DNA from: a bacterium
GTDB taxonomy: Bacteria > Bacteroidota > Ignavibacteria > Ignavibacteriales > Ignavibacteriaceae
Assembly: GCA_016716565.1 (NCBI GenBank)
Contig: JADJWC010000002.1
Location: forward strand, 682,001-746,000
Reading direction: 5' to 3'
Length of the DNA: 64,000 bases
Part shown: piece by piece, positions 23,946-33,582 of the stretch
Position numbering within the stretch: position 1 is the first letter of the stretch
Layout: every line of letters starts with the position of its first letter
The notes under the pieces: generated by a model
The model's database searches: none
What the model saw: the letters and a program-made list of their open reading frames with translations, nothing else
Told to the model about the DNA's origin: nothing
Program-made: the position numbers and the translations under genes

Positions 23946-25393
23946 TGAACTTCAAACTTGTCCTGAACATACTCGGTTTTTTATTAATATTAACCGGGTT
24001 GTTCATGCTTGCTGGAATTCCTTTCTCACTGTATTACAATGATGATGACATTGTCGTCTTATTGTTTTCCGGACTTAGCACTGCTCTGCTTGGATTTATT
24101 ATGTGGATTCTCACATCAAAAAATCTCGAAAAAGAATTTAGTAAACGTGAAGGTTATCTGATAGTTACGCTTGGCTGGTTTTTGATGTCAGTGTTTGGCG
24201 CACTCCCATTTTATTTCTCCGGGTACTTTTCTTCATTTACAGATGCATTCTTCGAAACAGTATCTGGTTTTACAACAACCGGGGCATCAGTATTGAGCAA
24301 TGTGGAAGTACTACCGCACGGATTGCTTTTCTGGAGAAGTATGACTCACTGGATCGGCGGTATGGGAATAATTGTTCTTTCAATAGCTATACTTCCGTTG
24401 TTAGGAATTGGCGGGATGCAGTTGTTCCAGGCTGAAGTTGCAGGTCCAAGCAAGGACAAACTTCATCCTCGTGTCAAAGAAACGGCTAAGCGACTCTGGG
24501 CAATTTATGTTCTGTTTACCGGAACTGAAACTTTGCTTCTTTTATTTGGAGGAATGAACTTGTTTGATTCACTCTGTCATTCTTTCGGAACTTTGGCAAC
24601 GGGAGGATTTTCAACAAAGAATCAAAGTATAGCATTTTATAATTCACCTTTTATTGAATATGTGATTATCTTTTTTATGATGATCGGCGGGACTAATTTT
24701 TCACTTCATTATCTCGCTCTGAAAGGTAAGTTGTTCAACTACTTCAAGGATAGCGAATTTAAATTTTATTTGACTCTGGTACTTTTTGTTGTGATATCAT
24801 CTTCGCTCTTCCTGATAATTTACAATAACCAATCAGTTGAATCATCTTTTAGAGATACTGCATTCAGTGTTATTTCGGTTATCAGTTCTACAGGTTTTGC
24901 AACAGTTGATTACCAGAAGTGGGCTCCGTTTTTCACAGAGGTATTTCTAATTCTACTTTTACTGGGTGCTTGCGCCGGATCAACAAGCGGTGGAGTGAAA
25001 ATGGTAAGATATCAACTGCTGTTAAAAAATAGTTTGCTGGAATTGAAAAGATTGATACACCCGCAGGCTGTTATTCCCGTCAGACAAAACGGTAAAGTCA
25101 TTCAAACCGAAATTATCGCAAAAGTTGGTGCATTTGTTCTTCTTTATCTTTTTATTTTTGGCATCGCTTCGGTCATTCTTGCTATCACCGGTTTAGATTC
25201 CACATCGGCAATGGGTTCTGTTGCGGCCTGCCTTGCTAACATTGGTCCCGGTCTAAATGTAACAGGTCCGGTATCAAATTATAGTTCGGTTACTGATGTT
25301 GGTAAATGGGTACTAAGTTTCGTAATGCTATTAGGAAGACTGGAAATTTTCACCATTCTCATTCTCTTCTCACCTTCACTCTGGAAGAAGTAA
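23945..25393 (+). CDS. trkH: Trk potassium channel subunit TrkH, copy 1
   Basis: The 482-aa membrane protein has the four pore repeats of the SKT superfamily: TTTGAS at 110-115, ATGGFS at 218-223, SSTGFA at 314-319 and ANIGPG at 431-436; each Gly lines the selectivity filter for K+. Segment WRSMTHWIGGMG and the basic loop HPRVKETAKRLW are typical of TrkH. It is translated together with trkA. A second copy of the same length follows after 43 bp. Confidence 0.95.
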   Translation: MNFKLVLNILGFLLILTGLFMLAGIPFSLYYNDDDIVVLLFSGLSTALLGFIMWILTSKNLEKEFSKREGYLIVTLGWFLMSVFGALPFYFSGYFSSFTDAFFETVSGFTTTGASVLSNVEVLPHGLLFWRSMTHWIGGMGIIVLSIAILPLLGIGGMQLFQAEVAGPSKDKLHPRVKETAKRLWAIYVLFTGTETLLLLFGGMNLFDSLCHSFGTLATGGFSTKNQSIAFYNSPFIEYVIIFFMMIGGTNFSLHYLALKGKLFNYFKDSEFKFYLTLVLFVVISSSLFLIIYNNQSVESSFRDTAFSVISVISSTGFATVDYQKWAPFFTEVFLILLLLGACAGSTSGGVKMVRYQLLLKNSLLELKRLIHPQAVIPVRQNGKVIQTEIIAKVGAFVLLYLFIFGIASVILAITGLDSTSAMGSVAACLANIGPGLNVTGPVSNYSSVTDVGKWVLSFVMLLGRLEIFTILILFSPSLWKK

Positions 25394-25436
25394 AATAATA
25401 ATTGTCTCTCCATTTTTGATGATTTAGATTTGTAAT

Positions 25437-26885
25437 GTGAATTACAGAATAGTCCTTAACATAACCAGTTTTCTTATAATGCTGACCGGATTTTTCATGC
25501 TGACTGGTATCGGATTTTCAGTTTACCACCAATCTGATGATATATTTTCTTTACTCGTTTCGGGACTCAGCACAGCACTGCTAGGTTTTATCATCTGGAT
25601 ATCTACGCGGAAAAGTGAAATTGCAGAACTAGGAAAACGTGAAGGTTATTTAATTGTATCACTCGGCTGGATAATAATGTCGCTCTTCGGTGCAATACCG
25701 TTTGTTGTCCACGGTGCTATCCCAAATTATACTGATGCCTTCTTCGAAACCATGTCCGGTTTCACAACTACCGGGGCATCAATATTATCTGACATGGAAA
25801 AAGTTCCGCATGGATTACTCTTCTGGAGAAGCTTAACTCACTGGCTTGGCGGAATGGGAATAATTGTGCTTTCCCTTGCAATTCTCCCTTTGCTTGGTAT
25901 CGGTGGAATGCAGCTTTTTACTGCGGAGGTTCCCGGTGTAATAAAAGATAAAATTCATCCGAGAGTAAAAGAAACTGCAAAAAGACTCTGGGGTATTTAT
26001 GTAATTCTCACTGCTGCCGAAACTTTGTTGTTAATGGCGGGTGGTTTGAATTTTTTCGATTCTCTCACTCACTCATTTGCTACAATGGGTACAGGAGGAT
26101 TCTCCACAAAGAATACAAGCACTGCCTATTTTACTTCACCCTATGTACAATATGTATTCATTGTTTTTATGTTCCTGGCAGGAATGAATTTCACTCTGCA
26201 TTACTTTGCTATCCACAGAAATTTCAGTTTTCTGAAAACCAACACTGAGTTCAGATATTATTTCAGCTTTATTGTGTTTGTTAGCTTGTTTGTGATGATC
26301 ATCCACATTCCTCATGTAGATTTTCACTGGGAAGAAGGAATACGTCAATCGCTGTTCCACGTCGTATCGCTTACAACAACTACAGGATTTGTTTCGTCGG
26401 ACTATGAAAACTGGGCTCCGTTTTCCAGGATGATTTTTTTCGTTCTGCTTTTTGTTGGAGGATGTGCTGGTTCTACAGGCGGTGGAATCAAATTTGTAAG
26501 ACAGGTTATTTTATTTAAGAACGGCTGGACTGAACTAAAACGACTGATCCATCCCCGTGCTATCATTCCAGTAAAGTTCAATAACAAAACTGTTACTGCC
26601 GAAATTGTATCGAACGTTCAGGCATTTTTCATTTTCTATATTCTGCTTTTTGTATTTGGTTCGATAATTATTTCTCTACTCGGAGTAGATTTTGTAACGG
26701 CAATTGGTGCGACCGCGACCTGTATCGGCAACATCGGCCCCGGAATAGGGACTGTCGGTCCGGTCAACAATTTTGCTCATCTCCCGGATTCCGTTAAATG
26801 GATACTCAGCTTTCTTATGATGGTTGGGAGGCTTGAGTTATTTACCGTGCTGGTAATTCTATCTCCTGCTTTCTGGAAGAAGTAG
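25437..26885 (+). CDS. trkH: Trk potassium channel subunit TrkH, copy 2
   Basis: Also 482 aa and, as far as I can follow by eye, colinear with copy 1: TTTGAS, GTGGFSTK, TTTGFVSSDY and GNIGPGIG replace the four pore signatures, and HPRVKETAKRLW and HPRAIIPVK are shared. It starts with GTG at 25437 and is the product of a tandem duplication. The two copies differ in all four pore-flanking loops and in the third pore loop, so they probably have different transport properties or different TrkA affinity. It is convergent with the KtrA-like gene, with a 4-bp gap. Confidence 0.93.
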   Translation: MNYRIVLNITSFLIMLTGFFMLTGIGFSVYHQSDDIFSLLVSGLSTALLGFIIWISTRKSEIAELGKREGYLIVSLGWIIMSLFGAIPFVVHGAIPNYTDAFFETMSGFTTTGASILSDMEKVPHGLLFWRSLTHWLGGMGIIVLSLAILPLLGIGGMQLFTAEVPGVIKDKIHPRVKETAKRLWGIYVILTAAETLLLMAGGLNFFDSLTHSFATMGTGGFSTKNTSTAYFTSPYVQYVFIVFMFLAGMNFTLHYFAIHRNFSFLKTNTEFRYYFSFIVFVSLFVMIIHIPHVDFHWEEGIRQSLFHVVSLTTTTGFVSSDYENWAPFSRMIFFVLLFVGGCAGSTGGGIKFVRQVILFKNGWTELKRLIHPRAIIPVKFNNKTVTAEIVSNVQAFFIFYILLFVFGSIIISLLGVDFVTAIGATATCIGNIGPGIGTVGPVNNFAHLPDSVKWILSFLMMVGRLELFTVLVILSPAFWKK

Positions 26886-26889
26886 ATTA

Positions 26890-27540
26890 TTAGAATTTCA
26901 ATTTAGTCAGATCATCCTTTTTACCAATAACAATAATTATGTTATCAGGTTCAAGCTTATAATCAGCAGAAGGTATCAACTTAAACTTTTCTGAAAGCAC
27001 ATCTTTAATTGCAACAACTTCCAGGTTGAATTTATTCCTCAATTGCAGTTCTTTCAGCGACTTGCCTGAAAATTTATCCGGCACTACAATTTCAACAATG
27101 CTGTATTCGGGAGCGAGAGGTATGTGCTCGATTAAATTCGGTGCAGTCAATCTCTCGGCTAATCTTGTTGCTGAATCTTTTTCCGGGTTAATGATTTCGT
27201 TTGCACCTAACTTTTTCAGAATTGCACCGTGGATTTCTTCCACAACTTTTACAATTATATGCTGCACACCCATCTCTTTCAGATACAATGTAACTAAAGA
27301 ACTTGATTCGATTGTGTCACCAAGATTCACAATAACCGCGTCGACATCCGGCTGAATAAATTCCTGCAGAATAGATTTTTCTTTTGCATCAGCTATTATC
27401 GCTTCGGTAACGAGTTCTTTTATTTGTTCGATCCTCTTTGCGTTGGAATCTATTACAAGAACTTCGTTTCCCCTTTTCATAAGTGATACTGCTGTACTGA
27501 ATCCGAAATTCCCCAAACCAATCACTACATATTGTCCCAT
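26890..27540 (-). CDS. KtrA/TrkA-type regulatory RCK protein
   Basis: The 216-aa protein has a single RCK unit: the N-terminal Rossmann core YVVIGLGNFGFSTAVSL (GxGxxG) with the acidic VIDSNAKRIEQIKE, and a C-terminal TrkA_C domain from ~137. Length and layout match KtrA/KtrC, the gating ring of the KtrB channel, rather than the two-unit TrkA. It lies 19 bp after the KtrB gene and is transcribed with it. The two K+ systems of the locus thus face each other. Confidence 0.9.
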   Translation of the reverse strand: MGQYVVIGLGNFGFSTAVSLMKRGNEVLVIDSNAKRIEQIKELVTEAIIADAKEKSILQEFIQPDVDAVIVNLGDTIESSSLVTLYLKEMGVQHIIVKVVEEIHGAILKKLGANEIINPEKDSATRLAERLTAPNLIEHIPLAPEYSIVEIVVPDKFSGKSLKELQLRNKFNLEVVAIKDVLSEKFKLIPSADYKLEPDNIIIVIGKKDDLTKLKF

Positions 27541-27559
27541 AAAATTTATCCTTTATTTT

Positions 27560-28903
27560 TTAACCGACTAAAATTTCATCTTCCGGATATTGGTATGATG
27601 ATACTTTTTTCTTTCTGAGAATTGTAAGTCCGATTCCCAATGGACCGACTCTTCCGATCAGCATAGTTATTATTATAACAATTTTGCCAAATGGTGTCAG
27701 GTCAGCTGTTATGCCGGCAGACAATCCAACCGTACCAAGAGCAGAGCCGACTTCAAAAACTATTTTTAAAAAATCTTTATCCTCACTCATCGTTAGAGCC
27801 AAAACTGCTGCAATAAACCAGAGTAGTGCTAATGCTGCAATTGACAAAGCTCTCTTTACAGTATCATCAGAAATTTTTCTTTTAAGTGCCAAAACTTTTT
27901 CTCTACCAGTTAGCTGGTTATAAAGTGAAATAAGAATCACCCCGAAAGTTGTTTGTTTAATTCCTCCTGCTGTACTTCCTGGCCCTGCGCCTATATACAT
28001 TAGTATTATCAGTATGAATAAACTTGCTCTTGTCATCAATCCGATATCCACAGAATTGAATCCTGCAGTTGTTGAAGCTGAAGATGCTTGAAAGACTGAT
28101 AACAATATTTTATCCAGATTACTATTTGAACCGCTCCAATTCTCAGAAATAAAGATTATTCCGCCGCCGATCAGTGTGAGAATTAATGTTAAGCTTACAA
28201 TAAGTTTTGTATGCATTGACAGCCGATGTGGTTGTTTGCGCTTAGGTGAAAAGAGAACTGCAAGGTCATATAAAACAAAAAATCCAAGCGAGCCAAGTAC
28301 CATTATCAACACGACAACAAAATTGAAAGAAAAGGAAGTTCCATATTTGATAAAGCTGTCCGTGTAAGTTGAAAATCCTGCAGTTGTAAATGCTGATATG
28401 GAATGAAAAACCGCTGAGTATAATGCTTCACTAAATGAAAAGTACTCCATCCAATAAATTGTTAAGAAGATTACACCAAGTACTTCGATCAGAAGTGTTG
28501 ATAGAATCATAATCTTCGTAAACTTTAACAGGTCAACACTTGTTGGCCTGCTTATCGATTCTCTCAGTAGTATCCTGTTTGACATTGAAATCTTTCCCGC
28601 AAAACCAAGCACTGCAAGCGATATAAATATCATATATCCCAATCCGCCTATCTGGAATAAAATCATTATTACTGTCTGTCCGAACCTGTTGAAATAAGTT
28701 CCTGTATCCACAACGATTAACCCTGTTGTTGTAACTGCAGACATCGAAGTGAAAAGTGAATCGAGGAATGAAGTGTATTGACCATTTATAGAAGAAAAAG
28801 GCATCATCAGGATGACAGCGCCAATAACGCTAAGCAATGAGAAGCCAAACGTTAAGCTGCGGATGGGTGTGAGAAGGTTACGGAAAAATCCGAACTTTTT
28901 CAT
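27560..28903 (-). CDS. ktrB: KtrB/TrkH family potassium (or sodium) channel subunit
   Basis: The 447-aa protein has the four pore loops AVTTTGLIVV, AFTTAGFSTY, ASTTAGFNSV and ALGTVGLSAG, each with the filter Gly, and IGRVGPLGIGLTILRKKK at the end, typical of KtrB. It is shorter than the TrkH copies and lacks their long N-terminal part. It works with the KtrA-like protein encoded directly downstream. No ribosome binding site stands out before the ATG. Confidence 0.92.
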   Translation of the reverse strand: MKKFGFFRNLLTPIRSLTFGFSLLSVIGAVILMMPFSSINGQYTSFLDSLFTSMSAVTTTGLIVVDTGTYFNRFGQTVIMILFQIGGLGYMIFISLAVLGFAGKISMSNRILLRESISRPTSVDLLKFTKIMILSTLLIEVLGVIFLTIYWMEYFSFSEALYSAVFHSISAFTTAGFSTYTDSFIKYGTSFSFNFVVVLIMVLGSLGFFVLYDLAVLFSPKRKQPHRLSMHTKLIVSLTLILTLIGGGIIFISENWSGSNSNLDKILLSVFQASSASTTAGFNSVDIGLMTRASLFILIILMYIGAGPGSTAGGIKQTTFGVILISLYNQLTGREKVLALKRKISDDTVKRALSIAALALLWFIAAVLALTMSEDKDFLKIVFEVGSALGTVGLSAGITADLTPFGKIVIIITMLIGRVGPLGIGLTILRKKKVSSYQYPEDEILVG

Positions 28904-29054
28904 AAGGTGTTGAGAAATCTCAACTCGACTGGTTTCACAAAAAGTAAAATCATAACCTGTATTAACTTAGCAATAATTTTGACGATTGCTAATCACCAAT
29001 AATGTATCCATAAATGATAGAATTGATTGAAAACGTGAGTATTTCAATCCGAAA

Positions 29055-29084
29055 TTGTAATACAGAATTTAATTGCTAATTTTG
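29055..29084 (+). promoter_or_regulatory. Possible Bacteroidota-type promoter
   Basis: TTG (29055-29057), a 19-base spacer and TAATTTTG (29077-29084) fit the -33/-7 pattern well. The start site would fall within a few bases of the ATG at 29096, implying an almost leaderless transcript, so either the match is accidental or the downstream ORF is leaderless. Confidence 0.35.
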
Positions 29085-29095
29085 ATCCCGTAATT

Positions 29096-29503
29096 ATGCC
29101 AATTAACATCCAGAGAAAATTTCTTAAAGTCTTCAGGAAGTCTGCTTCAAGATTGATTCAGGTTATTATCCTCTGCCTTTGGTTTATAAACCTGTTGACC
29201 TGCTCGTTGATTTATCAAAATGCGTATACACTTTCTTCAACATCTGATATACCGGTACACACATTAATAAATTACGATTTAACGTCACCAGAGAAACTCT
29301 TTTATTTTCAGAATGAAACTAAACGGATAACTGAAAACCTGAAGGTTCAGCCGCTTTTCAATCTGAATCTTGCTGTTCTGTTAAAAACGGATTTGCATCA
29401 AAAAAAATTTGCTGAGATCTCAACATCGGAAGACAGGCCAATTCTATTATTTGTTTTTATCGAAACCACAAATCCCCGCAGCCCACCGTACACCTTTATC
29501 TGA
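29096..29503 (+). CDS. Hypothetical protein with one membrane segment
   Basis: The 135-aa frame encodes a basic N-terminus (RKFLKVFRKSASRL), one hydrophobic segment (about 20-42) and a soluble tail with no recognised domain. It has only one possible Met start and no ribosome binding site; a plausible promoter ends just before it. Nothing on the opposite strand competes for this space. It could be a small exported/membrane protein or a chance frame. Confidence 0.4.
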   Translation: MPINIQRKFLKVFRKSASRLIQVIILCLWFINLLTCSLIYQNAYTLSSTSDIPVHTLINYDLTSPEKLFYFQNETKRITENLKVQPLFNLNLAVLLKTDLHQKKFAEISTSEDRPILLFVFIETTNPRSPPYTFI

Positions 29504-29548
29504 TCGTTCTTCATAAGTAACAAACAATCATTTTCAAACTAAAATTTG

Positions 29549-29569
29549 AAAAGCTTTAATAGCTTTTTT
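29549..29569 (+). terminator. Short terminator-like stem before the 35-aa gene
   Basis: AAAAGCT-TTAAT-AGCTTTTTT is a small stem with a U-rich end, about 46 bases after the 29503 stop. The stem is A/T-rich and weak. Confidence 0.4.
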
Positions 29570-29585
29570 GGATAAAGGAAAAAAT

Positions 29586-29693
29586 ATGTCAACTACTCAA
29601 AATGAAAAGAAGAATTCATTCCTGAAGGATGTGTTATTCGGGATATTAGTACTTGTGCTGCCGCTTGTGATATTATATTTATTGTTCGCTTAG
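29586..29693 (+). CDS. 35-aa single-pass membrane protein
   Basis: ATG 29586 follows TAAAGGAAAAAA, a good ribosome binding site, and the frame stops at TAG 29691-29693. The peptide has a polar N-terminus (MSTTQNEKKNSFLKD) and one strongly hydrophobic helix (VLFGILVLVLPLVILYLLF, 19 residues). A terminator-like hairpin follows (29714-29749) and a weak one precedes it, so it looks like its own transcription unit. Function unknown; small single-helix proteins often modulate a membrane complex. Confidence 0.6.
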   Translation: MSTTQNEKKNSFLKDVLFGILVLVLPLVILYLLFA

Positions 29694-29713
29694 CAATAGC
29701 ATTAAAGTTAACA

Positions 29714-29749
29714 ACCGATACTATCGGGCAACAGTCAGATAGTATCGGT
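29714..29749. terminator. Hairpin between convergent genes
   Basis: ACCGATACTATC and GATAGTATCGGT are perfect 12-bp arms around a 12-base loop, between the 35-aa gene (+) and the MgtC-like gene (-). There is no clear T-run, but position and strength suit a bidirectional terminator. Confidence 0.6.
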
Positions 29750-29760
29750 GAATTTATAGA

Positions 29761-30999
29761 CTAAATAAAAATTACGACTGCGTGAAGTACGGTCCATAAA
29801 GAAAAATATAAAAGTGCAATTTTTCTCATTTGCCTGGCCAGGGCACCGAAATAAATTCCTTTCACGATCGTATTGCTCATCATCGATATTAAAATTGATG
29901 CAATCACAATTCTATCGATCATCGTTTGCTTTGTAATTAAAGAAAGAATAAAAGGATCAATATCAGTTACGCCAACTATCGCCGATAAACCCAGCACTCC
30001 GGTTTCTCCGAGATACTGTTTAACCCAAATAGTGATTATTGAAAGAAGAACAAAAAGCGAAGCAAATATTAATGCTGGTTTTACTTCAAACGGATTTTGA
30101 ATTGTAGATATTGAAGCTGCAGAGGAACTTTGAGTTTTATCCTTAATTAAAACCGCAAACAGAATTCCTGCCGCAAAGAGAATAATTAACTTCCACCAGA
30201 TCAGAACACCAATTGCAGGATTTATTAAAAATATTATGACCAATATTCTTAAATACATCACACTGCTTGCCAGGATAGTTGCTTGCAAGGCTCTTTCGGA
30301 AGTAACGTTATTATTTTTCGCAAAATTACCCATGGCAATACTTACAGCGGTGCTGGACACTATTCCACCTAGTATTCCGGATAGCCAGATCCCTACTTTA
30401 TCGCCAAACTTCTTCATTAAAAAGTAGCCGACAAATCCAATTGATGATATCAGGATAACAAGCTGCCAGATCCGGTAGGGATTAAGATTATATTTAGTAT
30501 AATCTTTGTCAGGTAGAGCAGGAAGAATAATTATAGTAACAATGAGAAATTTAATTACAGCAAGAAATTCTGCTTTATCAAGCTTCTCAATGTATTGTTC
30601 AAGCTTAGCTTTTTCTGAAAGTAAAAGTGTTGTGAAGATACCAATCGCCATTGGAATCCATATATCTGCGACGAGTGATAAAACGCCAACCACAAAGGTT
30701 AGTATTGCGGCCATTTCGCTTGTCCAGCCGATCGCGCCTGTTTTTTGCTTGGCAAGATATCCCGCAAGGGACATCGCTCCGATCACAAGGATACCAACCG
30801 GTATGATAAATTCTATACTTAATCTGAATAACCAGGCACACCCAAAGCCGAATAAACTGATAAGAGTATACGTTCTTACTCCCGCAGTTAGTTTGGTTGA
30901 TATTGTAGCGCTTCTACTTTCTCTCTCCAGACCAACCAGAAAACCTAATGCAATAGCGACAAGAAATCTTAGTTGATCATTCCATTCGATTAAATTCAT
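29761..30999 (-). CDS. MgtC/SapB + DUF4010 membrane protein
   Basis: The 412-aa protein has an N-terminal MgtC/SapB-like part (LRFLVAIALGFLVGLERESR, with the conserved GLERE) and a C-terminal DUF4010 region of several helices (GETGVLGLSAIVGVTDIDPFILSLIT). I count about eleven hydrophobic segments. The family is thought to act in magnesium or other ion homeostasis, but the DUF4010 form has no settled substrate. It is convergent with the 35-aa gene. Length is normal. Confidence 0.85.
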   Translation of the reverse strand: MNLIEWNDQLRFLVAIALGFLVGLERESRSATISTKLTAGVRTYTLISLFGFGCAWLFRLSIEFIIPVGILVIGAMSLAGYLAKQKTGAIGWTSEMAAILTFVVGVLSLVADIWIPMAIGIFTTLLLSEKAKLEQYIEKLDKAEFLAVIKFLIVTIIILPALPDKDYTKYNLNPYRIWQLVILISSIGFVGYFLMKKFGDKVGIWLSGILGGIVSSTAVSIAMGNFAKNNNVTSERALQATILASSVMYLRILVIIFLINPAIGVLIWWKLIILFAAGILFAVLIKDKTQSSSAASISTIQNPFEVKPALIFASLFVLLSIITIWVKQYLGETGVLGLSAIVGVTDIDPFILSLITKQTMIDRIVIASILISMMSNTIVKGIYFGALARQMRKIALLYFSLWTVLHAVVIFI

Positions 31000-31364
31000 A
31001 GCTGATTAGATTTTACTGTCAAAAATTACAACAAAATTGTGAATGTATAATGGAGATCTAAAGGAGATAGTAGCTTTTTCAATAACTCATATTATTAAAA
31101 AACCGTTTCACCAACATTATAAGGATAAGTCAGAATATCGGGTGCATTCGGAAATACCCAAATAAACTAGCCTGTGTGAATTAAATACAGATTAACTTCA
31201 CATTAAAATTTTTTAACCATTCAGTAAAAATCGGCAACACATTTAGGTCGGGACTTCAAAAAATCATTTTATTGACAATTTAATCCTGCTGGATACTCAG
31301 ATTATCTCCGGCATATAGATTGTATTTGTATTATATTTGTGCGCAATTTGAAAGAATAATTAAG
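31000..31364. other. 365-bp non-coding gap between divergent genes
   Basis: The gap separates the MgtC-like gene (-) and ppk1 (+) and must carry both promoters. The only clear element is TATATTTG (31332-31339), a TAnnTTTG-like -7 box 25 bases before the ppk1 ATG, but no TTG lies at the right distance upstream. Otherwise A/T-rich, with no ORF or inverted repeat that I can support. Confidence 0.5.
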
Positions 31365-33503
31365 ATGACAGGCAAAGAAATCCTCAAAAAATATAAAGAT
31401 CCAAAAAATTTTTTTAACAGAGACTTAAGCTGGGTAGAATTTAACCGCAGAGTTATGGAAGAAGCCTTGAATCCTGAACTTCCTCTTCTGGAAAAGGTAA
31501 AATTCATTTCTATCTTCTTTTCAAACCTTGATGAATTCTATATGATTCGCGTATCAGGATTGAAAGAGCAGATTGCTGCTAATATCCTTGAGCCCACAAT
31601 CGATGGTTTGACTCCTCTTGAACAGGTTCAGAAAATTGAAAAAGTTTTAAGACCAATGCTTAAGCAGCTGGATGAATACTGGAATAATGAAATTGTCCCG
31701 GCATTACGCGAACATAAAATTTACGTTCAGAAGATCGCTGAGTATTCACCGGAGGAAAGAAATATACTTCGTGAATATTTTAAAAAAGAAATTTACCCGA
31801 TACTGACACCTCTTGCGTTCGATCCGGGAAGACCTTTTCCATACATTTCGAATCTCAGCTTAAACCTTGCGGTACTGATTCGTAATCCTAAAGGTGACAC
31901 TCATTTTGCAAGAGTGAAAGTACCAAGCACTTATACAAGACTTCTGCCAGTTGATGATATTCTTAATCCGTCACGTCGACCGGATAATAATGGCGGCTTC
32001 GAAGCTAAGTTTATCTGGTTTGGAGATCTTATCAGAGCAAACCTCGATTTACTTTTCCCGGGTGTTGAAGTGGTTGAAGCTCACAAATTCCGTGTCACAC
32101 GCGATACTGATATAGAATTGCAGGAAGATGAAGCTGATGATCTGCTTCGTGTTATTGAAGAGAACATCAGGCAAAGAAGATTCGGACAAGTGGTGAGACT
32201 CGAAGTCGAAAGCACAATGCCTGAATATATGCTGGAAACTTTAATGGAAAACTTAAGGATTAAACGGGAAGATATTCACATCGCTGACGGACCTATCGGG
32301 TTAAGTGATGTAATGAGTCTCTACAAACTTCCTCTCCATCAACTTAAAGAGAAACCATTTTACCCGATTGTACCAAAAACATTTGAAACCGAAGAAGATA
32401 TATTTTCGGTTATTAAGCAAAAAGATATTCTTCTCCATCATCCATACCACTCATTTACACCAGTTATTGAATTTGTAAGGAATGCAGCAAGAGATCCTGA
32501 AGTTCTCGCAATCAAGCAAACATTATACAGAGTTGGTACTGATTCACCTATTGTTAAAGCACTGATAGAAGCTGTTGAAAGAGGAAAACAGGTTGCGGTA
32601 CTTGTTGAGCTTAAAGCAAGATTTGATGAGGAGAACAATATCTTCTGGGCACGTGAACTGGAAAAAGCCGGTGCACATGTTGTTTATGGTTTGGTGGGAT
32701 TAAAAACTCATGCAAAAATGACTTTAGTAGTGAGAAAAGAATTTGACGGAGTAAAAAGATACGTTCACCTTGCCACTGGAAATTACAATGCAGTAACTGC
32801 CAAAATTTATACTGACTTCGGACTATTTACCTGCGATGAAGATATTTGTTCCGATGTCTCTGATGTGTTCAATTACTTAACAGGCTACTCGAAACAAACG
32901 GAATATAAAAAGCTTTTTGTATCACCAGTTAATATGCGTGAAAAAATGCTCCAAAAAGTTTTCCGTGAAATTGAAAACGTTAAAGCCGGCAAAGAAGGCA
33001 AAATTATCTGGAAGATGAACTCCCTGGTTGATCCTCAAACTATTAGTGCTTTGTATGAAGCTTCCAACGAAGGAGTTAGAATCGAATTAATAATCCGTGG
33101 TATTTGTTGCCTCGTTCCCGGTGTGGAAGGGCTGAGCGAGAATATTAAAGTCAGAAGCATTGTAGGAAGATTTCTCGAGCACAGCAGAGTATTTTATTTC
33201 TACAATGATGGGAACGAAGAAATGTATATGGGCAGCGCCGATATGATGCAGAGAAATCTTGATGGAAGAGTTGAAACTTTATTTCCCATCGAGAATGAAA
33301 AAATCAGAAATGATGTGATGAAGACTCTTATCAAAGCATCTCTGAAGGATAACCAAAAAGCACGCACCCTTTTAGATGATATGACCTATAAAATGGTAAC
33401 ACCGAGTAACGGCGCAAAACTCATAAACAGTCAGGAGTGGCTGATGAAACAGGTTGAAAAAAAATTCCGGACTAACTGTAAAATCATAAAAGAGACTCAT
33501 TAA
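31365..33503 (+). CDS. ppk1: Polyphosphate kinase 1
   Basis: The 712-aa enzyme makes long-chain polyphosphate from ATP. Start ATG 31365 (MTGKEILKKYKDPKNFFNRDLSWVEFNRRV) gives the standard N-terminus; a longer TTG frame to 31320 has no support. Domain order is N-domain, head domain, then the two PLD-like catalytic domains with VELKARFDEENN, LKTHAKM (autophosphorylated His 449) and YVHLATGNYN. The C-terminus is complete. It is a single gene with no exopolyphosphatase next to it. Confidence 0.96.
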   Translation: MTGKEILKKYKDPKNFFNRDLSWVEFNRRVMEEALNPELPLLEKVKFISIFFSNLDEFYMIRVSGLKEQIAANILEPTIDGLTPLEQVQKIEKVLRPMLKQLDEYWNNEIVPALREHKIYVQKIAEYSPEERNILREYFKKEIYPILTPLAFDPGRPFPYISNLSLNLAVLIRNPKGDTHFARVKVPSTYTRLLPVDDILNPSRRPDNNGGFEAKFIWFGDLIRANLDLLFPGVEVVEAHKFRVTRDTDIELQEDEADDLLRVIEENIRQRRFGQVVRLEVESTMPEYMLETLMENLRIKREDIHIADGPIGLSDVMSLYKLPLHQLKEKPFYPIVPKTFETEEDIFSVIKQKDILLHHPYHSFTPVIEFVRNAARDPEVLAIKQTLYRVGTDSPIVKALIEAVERGKQVAVLVELKARFDEENNIFWARELEKAGAHVVYGLVGLKTHAKMTLVVRKEFDGVKRYVHLATGNYNAVTAKIYTDFGLFTCDEDICSDVSDVFNYLTGYSKQTEYKKLFVSPVNMREKMLQKVFREIENVKAGKEGKIIWKMNSLVDPQTISALYEASNEGVRIELIIRGICCLVPGVEGLSENIKVRSIVGRFLEHSRVFYFYNDGNEEMYMGSADMMQRNLDGRVETLFPIENEKIRNDVMKTLIKASLKDNQKARTLLDDMTYKMVTPSNGAKLINSQEWLMKQVEKKFRTNCKIIKETH

Positions 33504-33582
33504 GGAACTTCCTCTCTCCATTCAATTGCTTATCTTTTGAGCAATTATTTTTAATAATCATAAATTAAAATCAGATAAAACC

